A stretch of DNA of 64,000 bases, taken from Paralithodes platypus. Taxonomy: Eukaryota; Arthropoda; Malacostraca; Decapoda; Lithodidae. The DNA lies in contig CM064480.1 in the NCBI GenBank assembly GCA_032716605.1, forward strand, positions 25,596,129-25,660,128, in the 5' to 3' direction. Position numbers and translations under genes: made by a program. Positions within the stretch are counted from its first letter, which is position 1; each line of letters opens with the position of its first letter. Shown piece after piece: positions 10,440 through 21,799 of this stretch. Under the pieces are notes generated by a model that was not told where the DNA came from, searched no databases, and worked only from the letters and a program-made list of their open reading frames with translations.

Positions 10440-11609
10440 GGACGATAACGCCGGCGGGCGGACCTGACGCTCTGATGACGGACGAGAACAGGTTGAGTTC
10501 CATTTGTCTATTTTCCGCCGCCAGACGCGTCTCTAATGTGCCACGTAGTCAACAAACCACAGGATTAGCGAGGCGTAGTCTCGCTAATCGCGCCCCTGTG
10601 GCCGGCGCAGTGTGGTACCAGCATTTGAACACGTGGTGCCCGCACCCAGTGTCCCTCCTGGTCGGGTTGTTCCACTTAGAACACAATTGGCAACCTAGAA
10701 ACCTCGCGGACTTGTTCATTTTGGACATTCAGGAGGCCAAGTGGCTAGCACCATATGGTAGCGACGTGACCAAGATATTCACGAATCAATATACCCAGTC
10801 TACAAAGCGACAGTTTCAATCGCATTGGCAAGCTTTTACGTCTCGGATTCTTAGAACAAAACAAACTGTGCCCTCGGTGGCGTTGGTTGTTTATTATTTA
10901 ATTTATCTGTTCATGCAGAAACATTTATCTGAGAGTGATTTATGTGGGCAGGTTTTAAACTCCGCCCACCTCCCCGTCAGCCCAGGCCTACATGGTCTCT
11001 GGACAAAGCATCGTCGATATTCTCGTTCCCGTATGTACCAAAGACTGCAGATTTTACAAAAGGGCAGTATTCCTTATGGCTTTGGCTACCGGGAACAGAG
11101 TATCTGAGCTGGCGGCGATGAGCAACGCACCTAATTGCCTCAGGTTTGATAGGCTTCATGAGTGTATTCACATTGCTCCTTCCCCAGGATTCATAGCCGA
11201 GATTGAGCACAGTGAACACGTGTTTTCAGAGTTCACGGTGCCGGCGTTAAACAGGGGAAAGGTGCACCATCTGTTTTGCCCAGTGCAAGCTCTAACCAAA
11301 TATTTAAGAGTGGCACCTCTAAATCACCAGGGTGCTTTATGGGTCGCAAGTCCGGGTGAACGCTTGATGGAGCGTACACTGGCTTCTCTCTTGGTCGAGG
11401 ACTTTAAAGAGAAGAATCCCGGCGTTGTGGGTAAGACCCACGATTTACGCAAGGGGACAGCCTCTTTACGTTTCCTTAATAATCTTTCGGTGGAAGTTAT
11501 TACGTCCACACAGTTGTGGGCCTCTAATCAGGAGTTTTTGCCTCGATACCTTTCAGTAGCTCTGGACAAACCTTCCTTGCCATGTATAGCTTTACGGCAG
11601 AGGGTCTAG
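10440..11609 (+). pseudogene. DIRS RT C-terminus remnant and tyrosine recombinase (A)
   Basis: The 5' part matches the end of the RT ORF (GGPDAL) and the overlapping YR frame (DIQEAKWLAPYGSDVT). Compared with E2, about 36 codons are missing after QKHLSE (near 10930-10950). An 11-base deletion near 11050 then shifts frame. The catalytic domain is open from 10992 to 11609, with Arg in GNRVSEL, His and Arg in HDLR, Trp in LWAS and the nucleophile Tyr codon at 11547-11549. YRs of this class resolve circular DNA intermediates and integrate them. The N-terminal lesions should inactivate this copy. Confidence 0.8.
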
Positions 11610-11649
11610 GTGGCCCTTTTAGTCACGTTTTGTTTAATTTCAAGAAAAA

Positions 11650-11664
11650 GGGGGGGGGGGGGGG
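11650..11664 (+). repeat. Poly-G tract after YR stop (A)
   Basis: A run of 15 G lies about 40 bases after the YR stop. A G-rich tract is present at the same place in B, D and E2 (as C on the plus strand), so it is a family feature and not a random microsatellite. Confidence 0.8.
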
Positions 11665-12053
11665 AGGGTGCAGTCAGTGTGACATAGGACACCCTAGACC
11701 CCTCCGGAGTATGTGTTCGGAACATACGAGCTGTGATACTGGTTGTAGGCATTGTATTATAAAATTTCTCTGTAGTATTCATTGCAGGAAATTGTGCTAA
11801 AGGCCAATAGTAGTGTTACAACAATTCTTGTTGTAAGTAGCTTTGGCTGTGAAGCAATAGATTTTTGAGAAATCTCGGTAGTTGCAATTACGACTTTTAC
11901 TTTTGAAGTAATTACTTCTGCATAAGTACACGAGTTCAGTACTTCTACGAATGTACAAGAATTCATTTATGTTTGGTTATATTTTTAGGAATATATCCAC
12001 TAGTTAATGGGGTTTATATGTGCACATGTAAACTTATAAGTTTTTAGTTTTCA

Positions 12054-12070
12054 CCACTTACTTTAAGTGG
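12054..12070 (+). other. Covarying 3' hairpin (A)
   Basis: CCACTTA-ctt-TAAGTGG forms a perfect 7-bp stem. E2 has CCACTC/GAGTGG at the same place and B has CCACTTA/TGAGTGG, so one pair changes from T-A to C-G on both sides. Confidence 0.6.
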
Positions 12071-12123
12071 GGTGCCTTCTTAACTAGCAGATCTGTGCAC
12101 AGAGCTCAGAGTTAACCCTTTTT

Positions 12124-12156
12124 CAAGCAGGCTGCTTTGAAGCACGCTCCTGCTTG
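12124..12156 (+). other. 3' hairpin CAAGCAGG/CCTGCTTG (A)
   Basis: An 8-bp stem with a 17-base loop lies in the 3' region. The position is conserved in B (30317-30351), D (41928-41960) and E2 (60739-60771). Confidence 0.6.
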
Positions 12157-12300
12157 TACCCCTTTTTGAAGATTTAGGCTGTATAAAGTTTATGCACCCG
12201 AATATCTCTTTTTTACAAAAGAATACTATGTGGTTGTTTGATTATCTGCTTTTCTAGAGTTATGATATGATTACGAATGTCCCCTCCAGTCTTAGAAATC

Positions 12301-12408
12301 AGGCATGTTCGTCAATGATGGAGGGGCCACTAATAAATTATAGGTTTGACTCCTGTAAGGAGATAAAGAAAACCTAATATTTAGTAGTGGCCCCGTAATC
12401 ATTGACGA
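12301..12408 (+). other. DIRS internal complementary region (A)
   Basis: The first 39 bases (12301-12339) are the reverse complement of the element's left end (atttattagtggcccctcc onward). Bases 12340-12408 are the reverse complement of its right end (12762-12830). The two halves abut at aatt|atagg, exactly the junction expected of a joined circle. This is the hallmark ICR of DIRS1-type elements, thought to template circularisation of the cDNA ends. Confidence 0.9.
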
Positions 12409-12481
12409 CTGGGGCCCTCCCGACCATCCCCTTCCCATTCGTTGATGTATTAAGGATTTTGGTTTACTTGATATGTCAGTG

Positions 12482-12830
12482 AAGGAAGAATGACGCCTGA
12501 ATCAGCGTCTGGTCAAAGATCCACACAAGTACATCCACGATATGATTGAAAGCTTATTGGATAGTTATTCTTATTTTCTTTTTGTTTTTTATTTTTTACG
12601 AAGTTTTTTCGTAGTGAGAACCCAATTCATAATGACTGAAGCCATGAGTGAGGTCGCGTGCGCTTATGATGAAGGCTCCTCAGATTTTAAATGCTCTGCG
12701 CAGTAGATTCAAACTACGGCGGATTAGTGTTTGAAGAGGATGCCTTATGTAATAGGCATGTTCGTCAATGATTACGGGGCCACTACTAAATATTAGGTTT
12801 TCTTTATCTCCTTACAGGAGTCAAACCTAT
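12482..12830 (+). repeat. Right inverted terminal repeat of A
   Basis: Reverse complement of the left ITR seen in D (33995-34305), followed by an outer extension (tattaggttttc to caaacctat) absent from the left ITR, as known for DIRS1. It contains an internal TACGAA/TTCGTA hairpin at 12597-12613. Confidence 0.9.
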
Positions 12831-15524
12831 AGTATGTTCTTCCATCCGAGAAGTAGTATGTTAAAACCCCATGTCCTAATTGATAAGAAACTATGATACC
12901 CACGGGTACACCAGTGTATATAGAACCATTGTTCCTGTAAGACCTAGCCAGCAATGACTGAAGATGTTAGCCACCATGCAGTAACTTTAATTCTTACCCC
13001 AACCAGAGATTGTATATACAACCCTCTGTTGCCATTGTGTCAACGCATTTTCACCACGAAACAATACCGAAGTTAACCCTACGAACTGTCGTTTTCTTTG
13101 GTGTATATATCATAGAAAACGCAGTTCCCAGGAACAACTAGATCAGCAAGAAATAGTGTCAGATTAACAGTATCCATAACCATCGTATTGACGAGTAATA
13201 ATACACCATGTTTTTCCCTACTTTGATCCACAGTCAAGCACACACCTACAGTTAACCAACACCCCACAGCCCCACAGTCCACATGATTCTATCCTTTCCA
13301 GACTCATATACCATCCCGTATTGTTCATCCCCCGGTAGCATTTGGCTAACATACTTTCCCTGTCATTAACCCCCAAACTCCAATATCAACTGCAGTCTAA
13401 TGCCCCCCCTACGCCCGGAGACCTTAGGGTCAAACTTCCACGTAGCCCCCTGAACCCTCTCCCTCTCATTAACCCCCCATGCTCCTCGACTCCTTTCCGA
13501 CCTAGCCTCTCCACCATACCTCCTGAATATCCTTGATTTTTCCGTTGCTAACATTCTCCAACCTTTTATATATATACTCCTATCCAGCCTACCTTCTCTT
13601 AGGAGGACGGAACAACATTAGAACTTTACTAACCCTTTGCATGCCATCTATTCCCTCACAACCCATCACAACCCTGTACCAAATGATCGTCAGTGCGAGG
13701 CTAGCCGCCTCGCCAGTGACTAACTTCTATTGCCATACTTCCAGATAAATGTGGCAGAGTTAGCAACCCAGTCTCCACCACATCCAGCAAACCATGCAAT
13801 TAACAACCCAACCGATTAAACCAGCTAGTCAAGGCACCTTCGGTTTTGGTATTACGAACACCCACATCTATCTCATAAACAGAGGGTTATTACAAACACT
13901 TGTGATATGGCAAGCCCCTAGCCACAGCCGCCGGACGACCATCACAGAGAGAGGGCGCGCACCTCCCCTTTTTTACCCACCCCTGCGGAGGTATACCTGA
14001 CCCCTGTTTTGACTTCCGGGTCATTGCCAGGTAGCACAGGAATTCTTCCTATCAATGAACTAACCATGCATGACTAACCCCTTTACTAACCTCTATTAAC
14101 CCACAATAACCCATTCACCTTTCTTGCATACTCGGATAATCAAATTAGCACCTCAGCTATACCATAGAATGAAGACTGAGCAATATAAGAGAGACGCTCC
14201 TATCACAGCTGTCCCAGTCCTCCTCGCAAAGTAGATCCAGTCTCCCTCCCCTCAATACTTCCAGTATAGCCAAAATAGTACTTCTTACTAAGGCTCAGTT
14301 ATATCACATTATGAAGGCTCCCTATAGCCATGTGCCACAACAGTAATCACCACCTTACCTAGTCCCCGTATCTATTGAGAGCTCAAATAATTCCATAAGA
14401 CTCGAGATCTCTATGGCCTACAGGGTCCAAAACCGAGCCTATAAACCCAGCTCCAGCCCCCAGTAAAATCAGTTGAAAGATAGACACCAACCAGTGGCTG
14501 GCCCCCTTAAGTTGACCTCTAGCTCTGCCCTTGTGTTGTTCCTGAGATTTGAGTTCCAGAGCCGGCAGACTCCGTGGCAGATTTGAGATAGAAGCATCTG
14601 TCCACGTACAAGAAATCTACTTGCACCTTATAACCTTCACACACCAGTGGGTATATAAGCGTGTAGCCAGCAACGATCGCCAAGAGATCCGTCTTGAGAA
14701 CTTCCTACATATGGACCCCCTGGACGGCGCCCCCAACATCACGGACGCAAGATAACCAGGACCAGACCAACCAAATACTACCCAAGATTCACTTTATTAG
14801 TACTACCGTGTTACAGTACTAATTAGAGACTCACTTATTAATCTTTCTATGAAGTGGCTATATCTTTGCCCCAGTATAATTCATATACAACCATTCTATT
14901 GGGAAGTGCTAAGCGTATCAGTGTTCATTAATTAACAGGCGACATTAACTCTCGTAATTACCCCTATTCAGATATTATTACATAGAAGTAAAACCCTAGT
15001 GATATCTAACGTTCGCCCACTGATTTGTGTTCTACGTATTTCTGCTATAAGAATATAAAACTTAGATCAGTACCCCCCTGAGGTTACTAGAATTCCCGTG
15101 CTCTAAAAATACGCGTGTCTAATTCTAAGTCTGTGAACTACTACTTGTGCACCAGAACTGCCAGTAATAAATCTAATTAGTGAAATTGAATCTATAAGTA
15201 ACATTGATGTCTTCCAGTATATAAACTTGCGAACCAAGCCAGTGATCAGAAGAGTATACCTGAACGTTGGAAGTGGGAGACTAGGCTCCATCCAGATCCA
15301 CTAATGCTAATTGTTCATTTCTATCATTTGTCTTGTACGAGTATTCATACCTTCTTATGCTTCCTATTAATCATCTTCAATAAACGTGATCGTGTGTCTT
15401 GTTACCGTGTGTTTATTTTGTGTTCTCTATTCCTCATACCTTGTATTGTGCATGCAGCCTTATATACCCAGTCAGTTAGAACTCACATTACCCAAGTTAA
15501 TCCTGTAGAAAAACAGGGCATAAC
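12831..15524 (+). mobile_element. LTR G: long LTR, 3' or solo, cut by element A
   Basis: This stretch is the inverted match of H (51300 to 46622). It ends with a polyadenylation-like segment (caataaacgtgatcgtgtgt, near 15379) and gggcataaca at 15524. In H, the same end is followed by a primer binding site. Here unrelated sequence follows, so G is a 3' or solo LTR. Its upstream end is cut by DIRS element A at 12830. Several short ORFs match between G and H but show frame changes; I see no convincing gene. Confidence 0.65.
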
Positions 15525-17344
15525 AATTATATATGCGCGCACGCGATCCACTGGTCAACAAAATTGTTTTATTTTTTTCTGGCATGGAAACTAGACCAGT
15601 TTTAGACTAATTTTGGGGTTGGAATCCAAATCTGATCTCAGATTTGCTCTATCACATCACATTTTTTTGCTATCGGTATACCCCATTTTCATGGATTTTA
15701 CCAAAAATTAACTTTCCGTCACTCATTGCGGATGGTCAGTGATTGCTTTCTGTTAGAATATGGCGTTTTATTTTTAGGATAGTGTGTTTATAATAGTGAG
15801 GGTTCAATCCCAATAGGACACTGTAAAAATGAAAGAAGAGTATGCCAACATCAAGATTGTTCTGGAAAGGTTGCAATACCATGTTCATGGATGGGTAATT
15901 TGTGTGGATTTGAAAATGGTGAACTTTCTGCTGGGCCAGCAAGAAGGTTACACAAAATACCCCTGTTTCCTGTGCTACTGGGACAGTAGGGCTACAGTAG
16001 ACCACTGGGTGAAAAATAAATGGCCACCAAGAAACAGTTTGACGCCTGGTGACAAGAACATCATTAATGACCCTCTGGTTGATAGGAAAAACATTGTCTT
16101 TCCCCCACTGCACATAAAACTTGGTTTGATGAAGCAATTCGTCAAAGCTCTTGATCACAGTGGAGACTGCTTCAGCTATATGTTCAACCTTTCCAAGTCT
16201 CAGTGACGAGAAGAAAAAGGCAGGAATATTTGATGCGGCAGAGGCTAGAGCTTGGAATGCATTCTCTGATGTGGTGCAAAATTTCCTTGGGAACAGGAAA
16301 GCTGACAACTATCAAGAGATTGTGGAGGAGCTGCTCTTGAGTTTGCAAGCACTTGGATGTAGAATGAGCATCATGGTGCACTACTTACATAGTCACTTGG
16401 GCAAGTTTCCAGAGAACCTGGGTGATGTGAGCGAAGAGCAAGGTGAACGCTTTCATCAAGACATTAAAGTAATGGAAGAACGTTACCAAGGCCGATGGGA
16501 CTCAAACATAATGGCAGATTACTGCTGGAGCTTGATGAGAGACATTCCAGAAGCTGTACATCAGAGATCGTCAAGAAGAGGAAGTTTATGCAGTTGTAAC
16601 ATGACCACAATAAATAGACTTTTTGTACATAGTTTTGTTATCTTCACACTTAATTCTTACATGCTAATGTGCATTCCACTCTCACAACTTTGTGCTACGA
16701 CTCATTCCATTTTTGTATCTATGTATGTTTAATTCTTCCATTATGGGCATAAATTGCTGTTTCTTGCGAAAATGCAAGATTTTATATCTCGAAAACCTGA
16801 TGTGATAGTGTGACGCCTGCAGCTCAGCAGAACGCCACGTGGGCTCAGCCGCTCGCTTGGCACTCGCTAGCACTCGCCGGGGCAAGGTATTTGGCTACAG
16901 TCTATCTATAATGTTGTTCTTTCTTTCATAGTGTTCGTGTTGTTTACAGACAGTCCCGTGGAGGTCTTTATTTTCGTCTGTGACAACGGGAAGCATTTTA
17001 TATCATGAGTTGAACATAGGATGCATTGTATATAGTTAAGGAGAGAGAATAATATAGGCAGTGGGGTGGTAGTGTGTGCGTGTGTATACATGTGCTGCCT
17101 CCCCCCTCGCTTTGTAGGCTCGCGCACGTGCCATCTCACGCCTCTTGATTGGCTGGTAGTTCCTGGCGCCTTCTGCAGCCCTGCTGCCTGGTGACGTAGC
17201 AGCCTGTGATTGGCTGACCACCATGCCTTTGTGTGTGATCCTGGAGGGGTCCCGAGGAGCTATTCTCTTCAGAGCTTTCCTAACTAGCATACCCTTCACA
17301 TGTCCCTTGCCCCCCTGTCTCCCGACTTCTACCTATAGAGCACT
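15525..17344. other. Spacer between LTR G and element B
   Basis: Apart from the pseudogene at 15800-16590, I see no recognisable gene. The stretch 16740-17344 has short ORFs only and no terminal repeats I can define. Confidence 0.5.
15800..16590 (+). pseudogene. Degenerate copy of an arthropod repeat-associated protein family
   Basis: Frame 15829-16206 reads LLGQQEGYTKYPCFLCYWDS, then PPLHIKLGLMKQFVKALD. After a frameshift near 16180-16195 it continues as GERFHQDIKVMEERYQGRW and MADYCWSLMRDIPEAVHQR, ending near 16590. An earlier shift near 15825 separates the upstream segment SIPIGHC. About 20 residues also seem missing near GIFDAAEARAWN, compared with family members as I remember them. The family is widespread in arthropod genomes and behaves like a mobile-element protein. 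I know of no assigned activity and can name none from sequence. Three or more lesions make this copy dead. Confidence 0.55.
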
Positions 17345-17660
17345 ATTTATTAGTGGCCCCTCCATCATTGACGAAACATGCCTATTACATAAGGCACCCT
17401 CTTCAAAGACTCATCCGCCGTAGTTTTGAATCTACCGCGCAGGAGCATCTAAAATATGAGGAGCCTTCATCATGAGCGCACGCGACCTCACTCATGGCTT
17501 CAGTCATTATGAATTGGGTTCTCACTACGAAAAAACTTCGTAAAAAATAAAAATAAAAAGAAAATAAGAATAACTATTCAATAAGCTTTCCCATAATATC
17601 GTGGATGTACTTGTGTGGATCTTTGACCAGACGCTGACTCAGGCGTCATTCTCCCTTCTC
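17345..17660 (+). repeat. Left inverted terminal repeat of B
   Basis: Matches the left ITR of D with small indels, including the TACGAA/TTCGTA hairpin and the segment ending in aggcgtcattct. Confidence 0.85.
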
Positions 17661-17670
17661 TGCTCTGCGC

Positions 17671-17937
17671 TCAGCCTGCCCTGACGTGTCTCCCCACGCT
17701 CCGCTGGTTCCGCATTTGTTGCGTCCCTAGTGAGTTTTTTCTCATTTGTTTACTCCGGGATGTATCGAGTAAGGTTAGGATATGCGTAGCATGAGTGTCC
17801 TGGGCTGGTTGCCCGCAGTGCAGTGTATTTTGGGTCGTGTGTTTGGGGCATCTATTTCGGATGTACCCTCGTGGTCCTGTTGTGGACTTGTGAACTTTTT
17901 CACTGTTAGCTAGCTTTGTGATGTAGGCGGCTTTCAT
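17671..17937 (-). other. Conserved antisense ORF next to the left ITR (B)
   Basis: An 88-codon frame (MKAAYITKLANSEKVH start) runs antisense to the element. It stays open in this old copy and in D and F with few residue changes. No domain is seen. It may be chance or an antisense product. Confidence 0.25.
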
Positions 17938-18715
17938 TACGTGTTATTATTGCTTCATTTTATCTTTCTGATGAGGTAGCTTATTTTTACTGACGTTCCC
18001 AGCGTATTTTTCTTCACTTAGTGAAGTTTTTTCTGGGTCCCGAGTCAGTTCTTTCCCTTTGCGGAAGTGTTTGCTACAGTGGTGTGTTGACGGTGGTTCC
18101 TGTTGTGATATAATTCAGTGCTTTTTGTTTATATTACGACATGCTTACTTTTATGTCCGTCTGCCTAGGCCTAGCCAGCCTCTCGTAGCTTTGCCACATG
18201 TACAAGTGTTATTGATTTATGTTATAAATATGTACTACTGTGTAAGGTGGGTCCTGGGTTAGTTGTGTATTGGCTAATTCCACGGACTATGTATGTGTCC
18301 TGGTTTAGTTGTGTATTGGCTAATTCCTCGGACTATGTTGGGCCCGTGTTAGTTGTGTTTTGGCTACGCCTCGGTCCTGTTTTGCGTTCAGACGGGGTGG
18401 GTTATTTCCGGCGGGTTTTTCTCGGTTACACCATGAAAAACCAGGCTGGTTGCCGAGTTTTAGCCACGCGTGGTTTAATAACAGGCTTGTTTCCCCGGCG
18501 AGTGGGTGTCTGTGGCTCCCCAGGACTGCGTCTCTGTGGTGCCTGTTTTCAGGCCCCTTATGAATCCCGGCGGGATGGCTTTACCCATCTAACAGTGTTC
18601 ATACGGACACGTGATTTTAGTTTTTTCGGTTTTGCAAAGCCAATAAAAAACTAAGCTGTTGTTGTTTTTCCTCCCCGGCGATCTTTTACAAAGAAGTGGG
18701 GATAGGATTGGTTGG

Positions 18716-19135
18716 GGTTAACTTTAAATCACCCGGCGGGTGCAACCTGGAAGGGTGGGATGAACGAATTTACAATAGAAATTCAGTTTAGTTGACCAGA
18801 CTTTGAGGGATGCATTGTGTATCACCTTCAACATACGGCAAATTAAGGCACAATTGGGGTTAACGGTTTATACTATTCTTCACACCCGGCGGGTGCTCCC
18901 TGGAAGGGTGGGAATAACGAATTTTCAATTCAGTTAGTTAACCAGATAATTGGGGGATACGTTTTGTATCGCCGCCTTCAGCTTAAGGCGTAATTGAGGT
19001 TAACATTTTTTTAAACTAATATTCACGCCCGGCGGGTGCTCCCTGGAAGGGTGGGAATGACGAATTTACAATTCAGTTAGTTAACCAGACAATTGAGGGA
19101 TACGTTTTGTATCGCCGCCTTCAGCATACGGCGAT
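18716..19135 (+). repeat. Three diverged ~145-bp leader repeats (B)
   Basis: cccggcgggt starts at about 18731, 18887 and 19028. Each is followed by the same order of blocks (gggtgggat, ttcagtt, accaga, ggata-cgttttgtatc, and a closing ttcaacatacggc-like stem). Spacing is 141-156 bp. Confidence 0.75.
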
Positions 19136-19568
19136 CTAAAAAGATACTTCGGGAGAAGTTAGGTCTCGTATATGCGTCAGGCGTCCCAGTTTTTGATCTA
19201 CGAGATGATTCGGGGGCCGGCGTCTTTTTTAGGGGGTTTTCCAATATTGAATCTGGAAACAAACACCACTGGAAAGACTAAAATCAATTATAAACGCCAT
19301 GCGGGTCTTTATATTATGTCAGAGGGTATTCATAAATGTTTTTGGACAAGTTACTATAATTTGAAATCTTTTACTTAGGAACCCCACCGCGTAGCGAGCC
19401 GTAGTCGTTGTGGATTGCGTCTCGTTACCGGGGGTTATTTAACACTTGTGTGCGGACAGGTTGGATTAACCTTATGAGCATTAATTCCTGGAAATTTTAT
19501 TATTTTCCAGAGCTGGGTCCCGGCGGGTCTATACAGAACCTGGAGTAAGTTTCCCACCAGTCTCTGTC

Positions 19569-21013
19569 ATGGCTACCTTTGCCTCGGTTTTTGCTTTATG
19601 CATTACGCCCTCCTGTTCAGGTATCCCTATTTTTGCGCACACCCTTTGTATAAAATGTGTTAAATGTCTCGACCGCTCAAGGGGTCTGTGGGTGATGCGC
19701 AATTGTACCTTTTGCTCTCAGCTCAGTTTAAAGGTCTTACAAGACAATGATAAGACCGCAGCGGTCGCCTTACGGGAGGTCAGGCAGCAGATGACCGCAT
19801 ATACTACTATTGTGGCTCATAAGTCCCTCCAATGCGATAACGTCCAGTTATGGGATAAGTTACTAGTTGAGCACCCTTCCCTTAAACGTCCCTCTAGAGT
19901 AAACTGTTCGTAAACCTACAGAGACTGGACAGGGTTCTATACTTGCTCCAGCCCCAGGCACAGCAAAGCGACAGCGAGAACCGACGCCCCCGGTGGCAGC
20001 CTCCTCGTCATGGGCGAGATCTTAGTCCAGGTCCCCGCTTAGGCAGCAGCCGCCGAGTCTCTCTTCTTCACCAACGAGCAAGAAGAGTAAGACAGAGGGG
20101 TCAACAAGTGAAGTTAGCGATAATCCTCTAAACCCAAGAGCAGTTCGCGGTCACACCGTAGCCACAATCTTCCCGGAAGGACTCCCATGATCGAAAGGCC
20201 CTCCCGGCGTTCACCGGAGTCTAGTGCCTCTCGTCATACCTCTACCCCCGACAGAGCTAGTGTGCAATCTCATAGGGAGAATTTAGTACCAGTACCAAAA
20301 GATAGTTTACCTCTTAGTATTTTAACTCTAGATTTGGAGAGTTCAGTGGACGGTGATCGTCCACTGGCAGAGTCAAGTGGGAACTCCATAATTGAGGGTA
20401 TGTCAGACTCCCAAGGGAGTGCAGGCCAAGTCTTGGGTGTTGGCGGTTTTCTCACCCTATGGCTAGACCTACACAAACAGTGGCTGATGTCCACCAGGAT
20501 GCGGCGATCCCATCATCTATTCCTGACTTGTCTTTACAACAAGATGAGACTCCGGCTTCGGCGGAATCCTCTCGTGGTGAGCCGGATGACAAAGACGATG
20601 TATCTATTATCTCATATATGGAAGTGCAGGAGTCAGGGTCAGTTTTAGACACCGCACAGGATCGTAATGATTCACCCTTGAGTTCATCATCGAATAAATT
20701 TGTTACAGCAGAGGAAATAGATGGGCTCCTAGTTAATGCTCTCACTAAAATTTTTTGCCCAACAGCCGGAGACTCCTACAGTGGCCCCGGGAGCACCTAT
20801 GACAGGTTCTAACGTCCAGCCTCTGATGACTTCTTTGACTAATATCCCTCACCCTCCCTCTATATCACCATCGGTGGTCACTAGGCCTGCTACGGCGCCA
20901 CTGACTACTTCGAATGTAAGGGTTATAACGGATACCAATCCACCCCCTTTAGATAGAGCACCTATGAAAAAGGTGGCTATGCCCTTACTGTACGGCCCAG
21001 ATGAGTCATGGGT
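19569..21013 (+). pseudogene. DIRS gag, N-terminal part (B)
   Basis: ATG 19569 starts MATFASVFALCITPSCSGIP with a Cys cluster (CIKCVKC, later CTFC) that could bind zinc. The first frame stops at 19913, and the coding then jumps between frames (19943-20131, 20187-20648, 20459-20812, 20736-21013). It matches E1 Gag through the Arg/Ser-rich segment and MPLLYGPDESWV. There it is interrupted by the CR1 insertion. Gag of DIRS elements is presumed to package the RNA. Confidence 0.8.
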
Positions 21014-21065
21014 TCACAACAGATTTGAGATATTGGGAGAGATGGAAGACTAACCAGATGAGACC

Positions 21066-21600
21066 AGGCTCGTTGGGGATTCAATCCTACGAGGACAGGT
21101 CGAAGAGTTCTGCGACAGAGTCCCAAATCAACGAAAAAGATTTTGCATCCCAGAGCTGGACTGGACGACATTGTGGAAGCCTTCGAAGATACCACAAAGG
21201 ATGCAAATGAAAATACCCTTTTTGTCATCCATGCTGGTTCAAAGGATGTCATGCTCACCAGATCCGAAGAGTTGATGGAGAAATATCGCAAGATGATCCA
21301 GCACTACAAAAACAAGTCGAGGAATATCATCATCTCAGGCATTCTCCCCAAGATCGACGCACCTGACAAATTCTACGACAAGGCCTTCAGCACAAATAGC
21401 CGACTAAAACATTTGTGTCTGAGGGAAAAGTTGAATTCATCAACCTCTGGAACAACTTCTACAACCAGCCTACTCTGTTCCGCAAGGATGGCTCTCATCT
21501 AAACCCTGTGGGTTCAGCACGCATGGGTCGTCTCCTACACGAAGCAGTCCGCAGCCATGGATCAAAAAACGCCATCCGAGAAGAAGCAGCAGTGACATAA
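21066..21600 (+). pseudogene. CR1 ORF1, SGNH-hydrolase-like
   Basis: Block I reads LVGDSILRG (GDS at about 21075-21083). After a shift near 21140 the frame continues as LDDIVEAFEDT, then HAGSKDVM at the block III position, where Asn is replaced. NIIISGILPKIDAPDKFYD follows, and block V is DGSHLNPVG (Asp codon near 21488). SGNH/GDSL esterase domains are known in ORF1 of CR1-type LINEs. Two or more frameshifts make it inactive. Confidence 0.7.
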
Positions 21601-21799
21601 ATCATCCAATGCAAAGAAAAAACAGAGGCAACCGAGGACCACCAGCGATAAGGACCGAAGACAGCGAGGACCGAGGACAGCCATGAACATAAATGTAGAT
21701 CCGACAAGAACCAACATATTATTAAGAGCGTTCCGTGAGTTCTAAAATAAACAAATTTAAAGGTTTTCTATGCAAACGCTCGTAGCTACGCAATAAATT

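Larger units (their letters stand above)
1..12830 (+). mobile_element. DIRS-like element A, internally deleted, chimeric leader
   Basis: The copy enters at the left edge: position 1 matches D 34651, so about 655 bases of its left end lie outside. It holds a leader, three tandem 1.95-kb leader/gag-start units (one split by a LINE), a second gag-start remnant, a broken YR, a poly-G 3' region, an ICR and a right ITR ending in caaacctat at 12830. Gag and RT are missing. Structure and order match element D almost base for base. The right flank starts inside LTR G, so A was inserted into that LTR. Confidence 0.85.
17661..19568 (+). other. Leader of element B
   Basis: Untranslated leader with the cttcacttagtgaag hairpin (about 18013), the 46-bp repeats, and three diverged ~145-bp repeats. 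It closes with a T-rich cag tract (about 19500-19510) and agtctctgtc before the gag ATG at 19569. Only one gag start is present, so the leader is not tandemly amplified. Confidence 0.7.

Noticed and set aside
12340..12830. The inverted pair ataggtttgactcc / ggagtcaaacctat looks like a ~490-bp MITE with TIRs
   Set aside because: The left arm is half of the DIRS ICR and the right arm is the outer extension of the right ITR. In D the same right end marks the exact element boundary against its insertion site.
13079..14000. Short ORFs shared by G and H (for example 13079-13282 and 50872-51054)
   Set aside because: Shared because both are LTR copies. Frames shift between copies and strands, with no recognisable protein.
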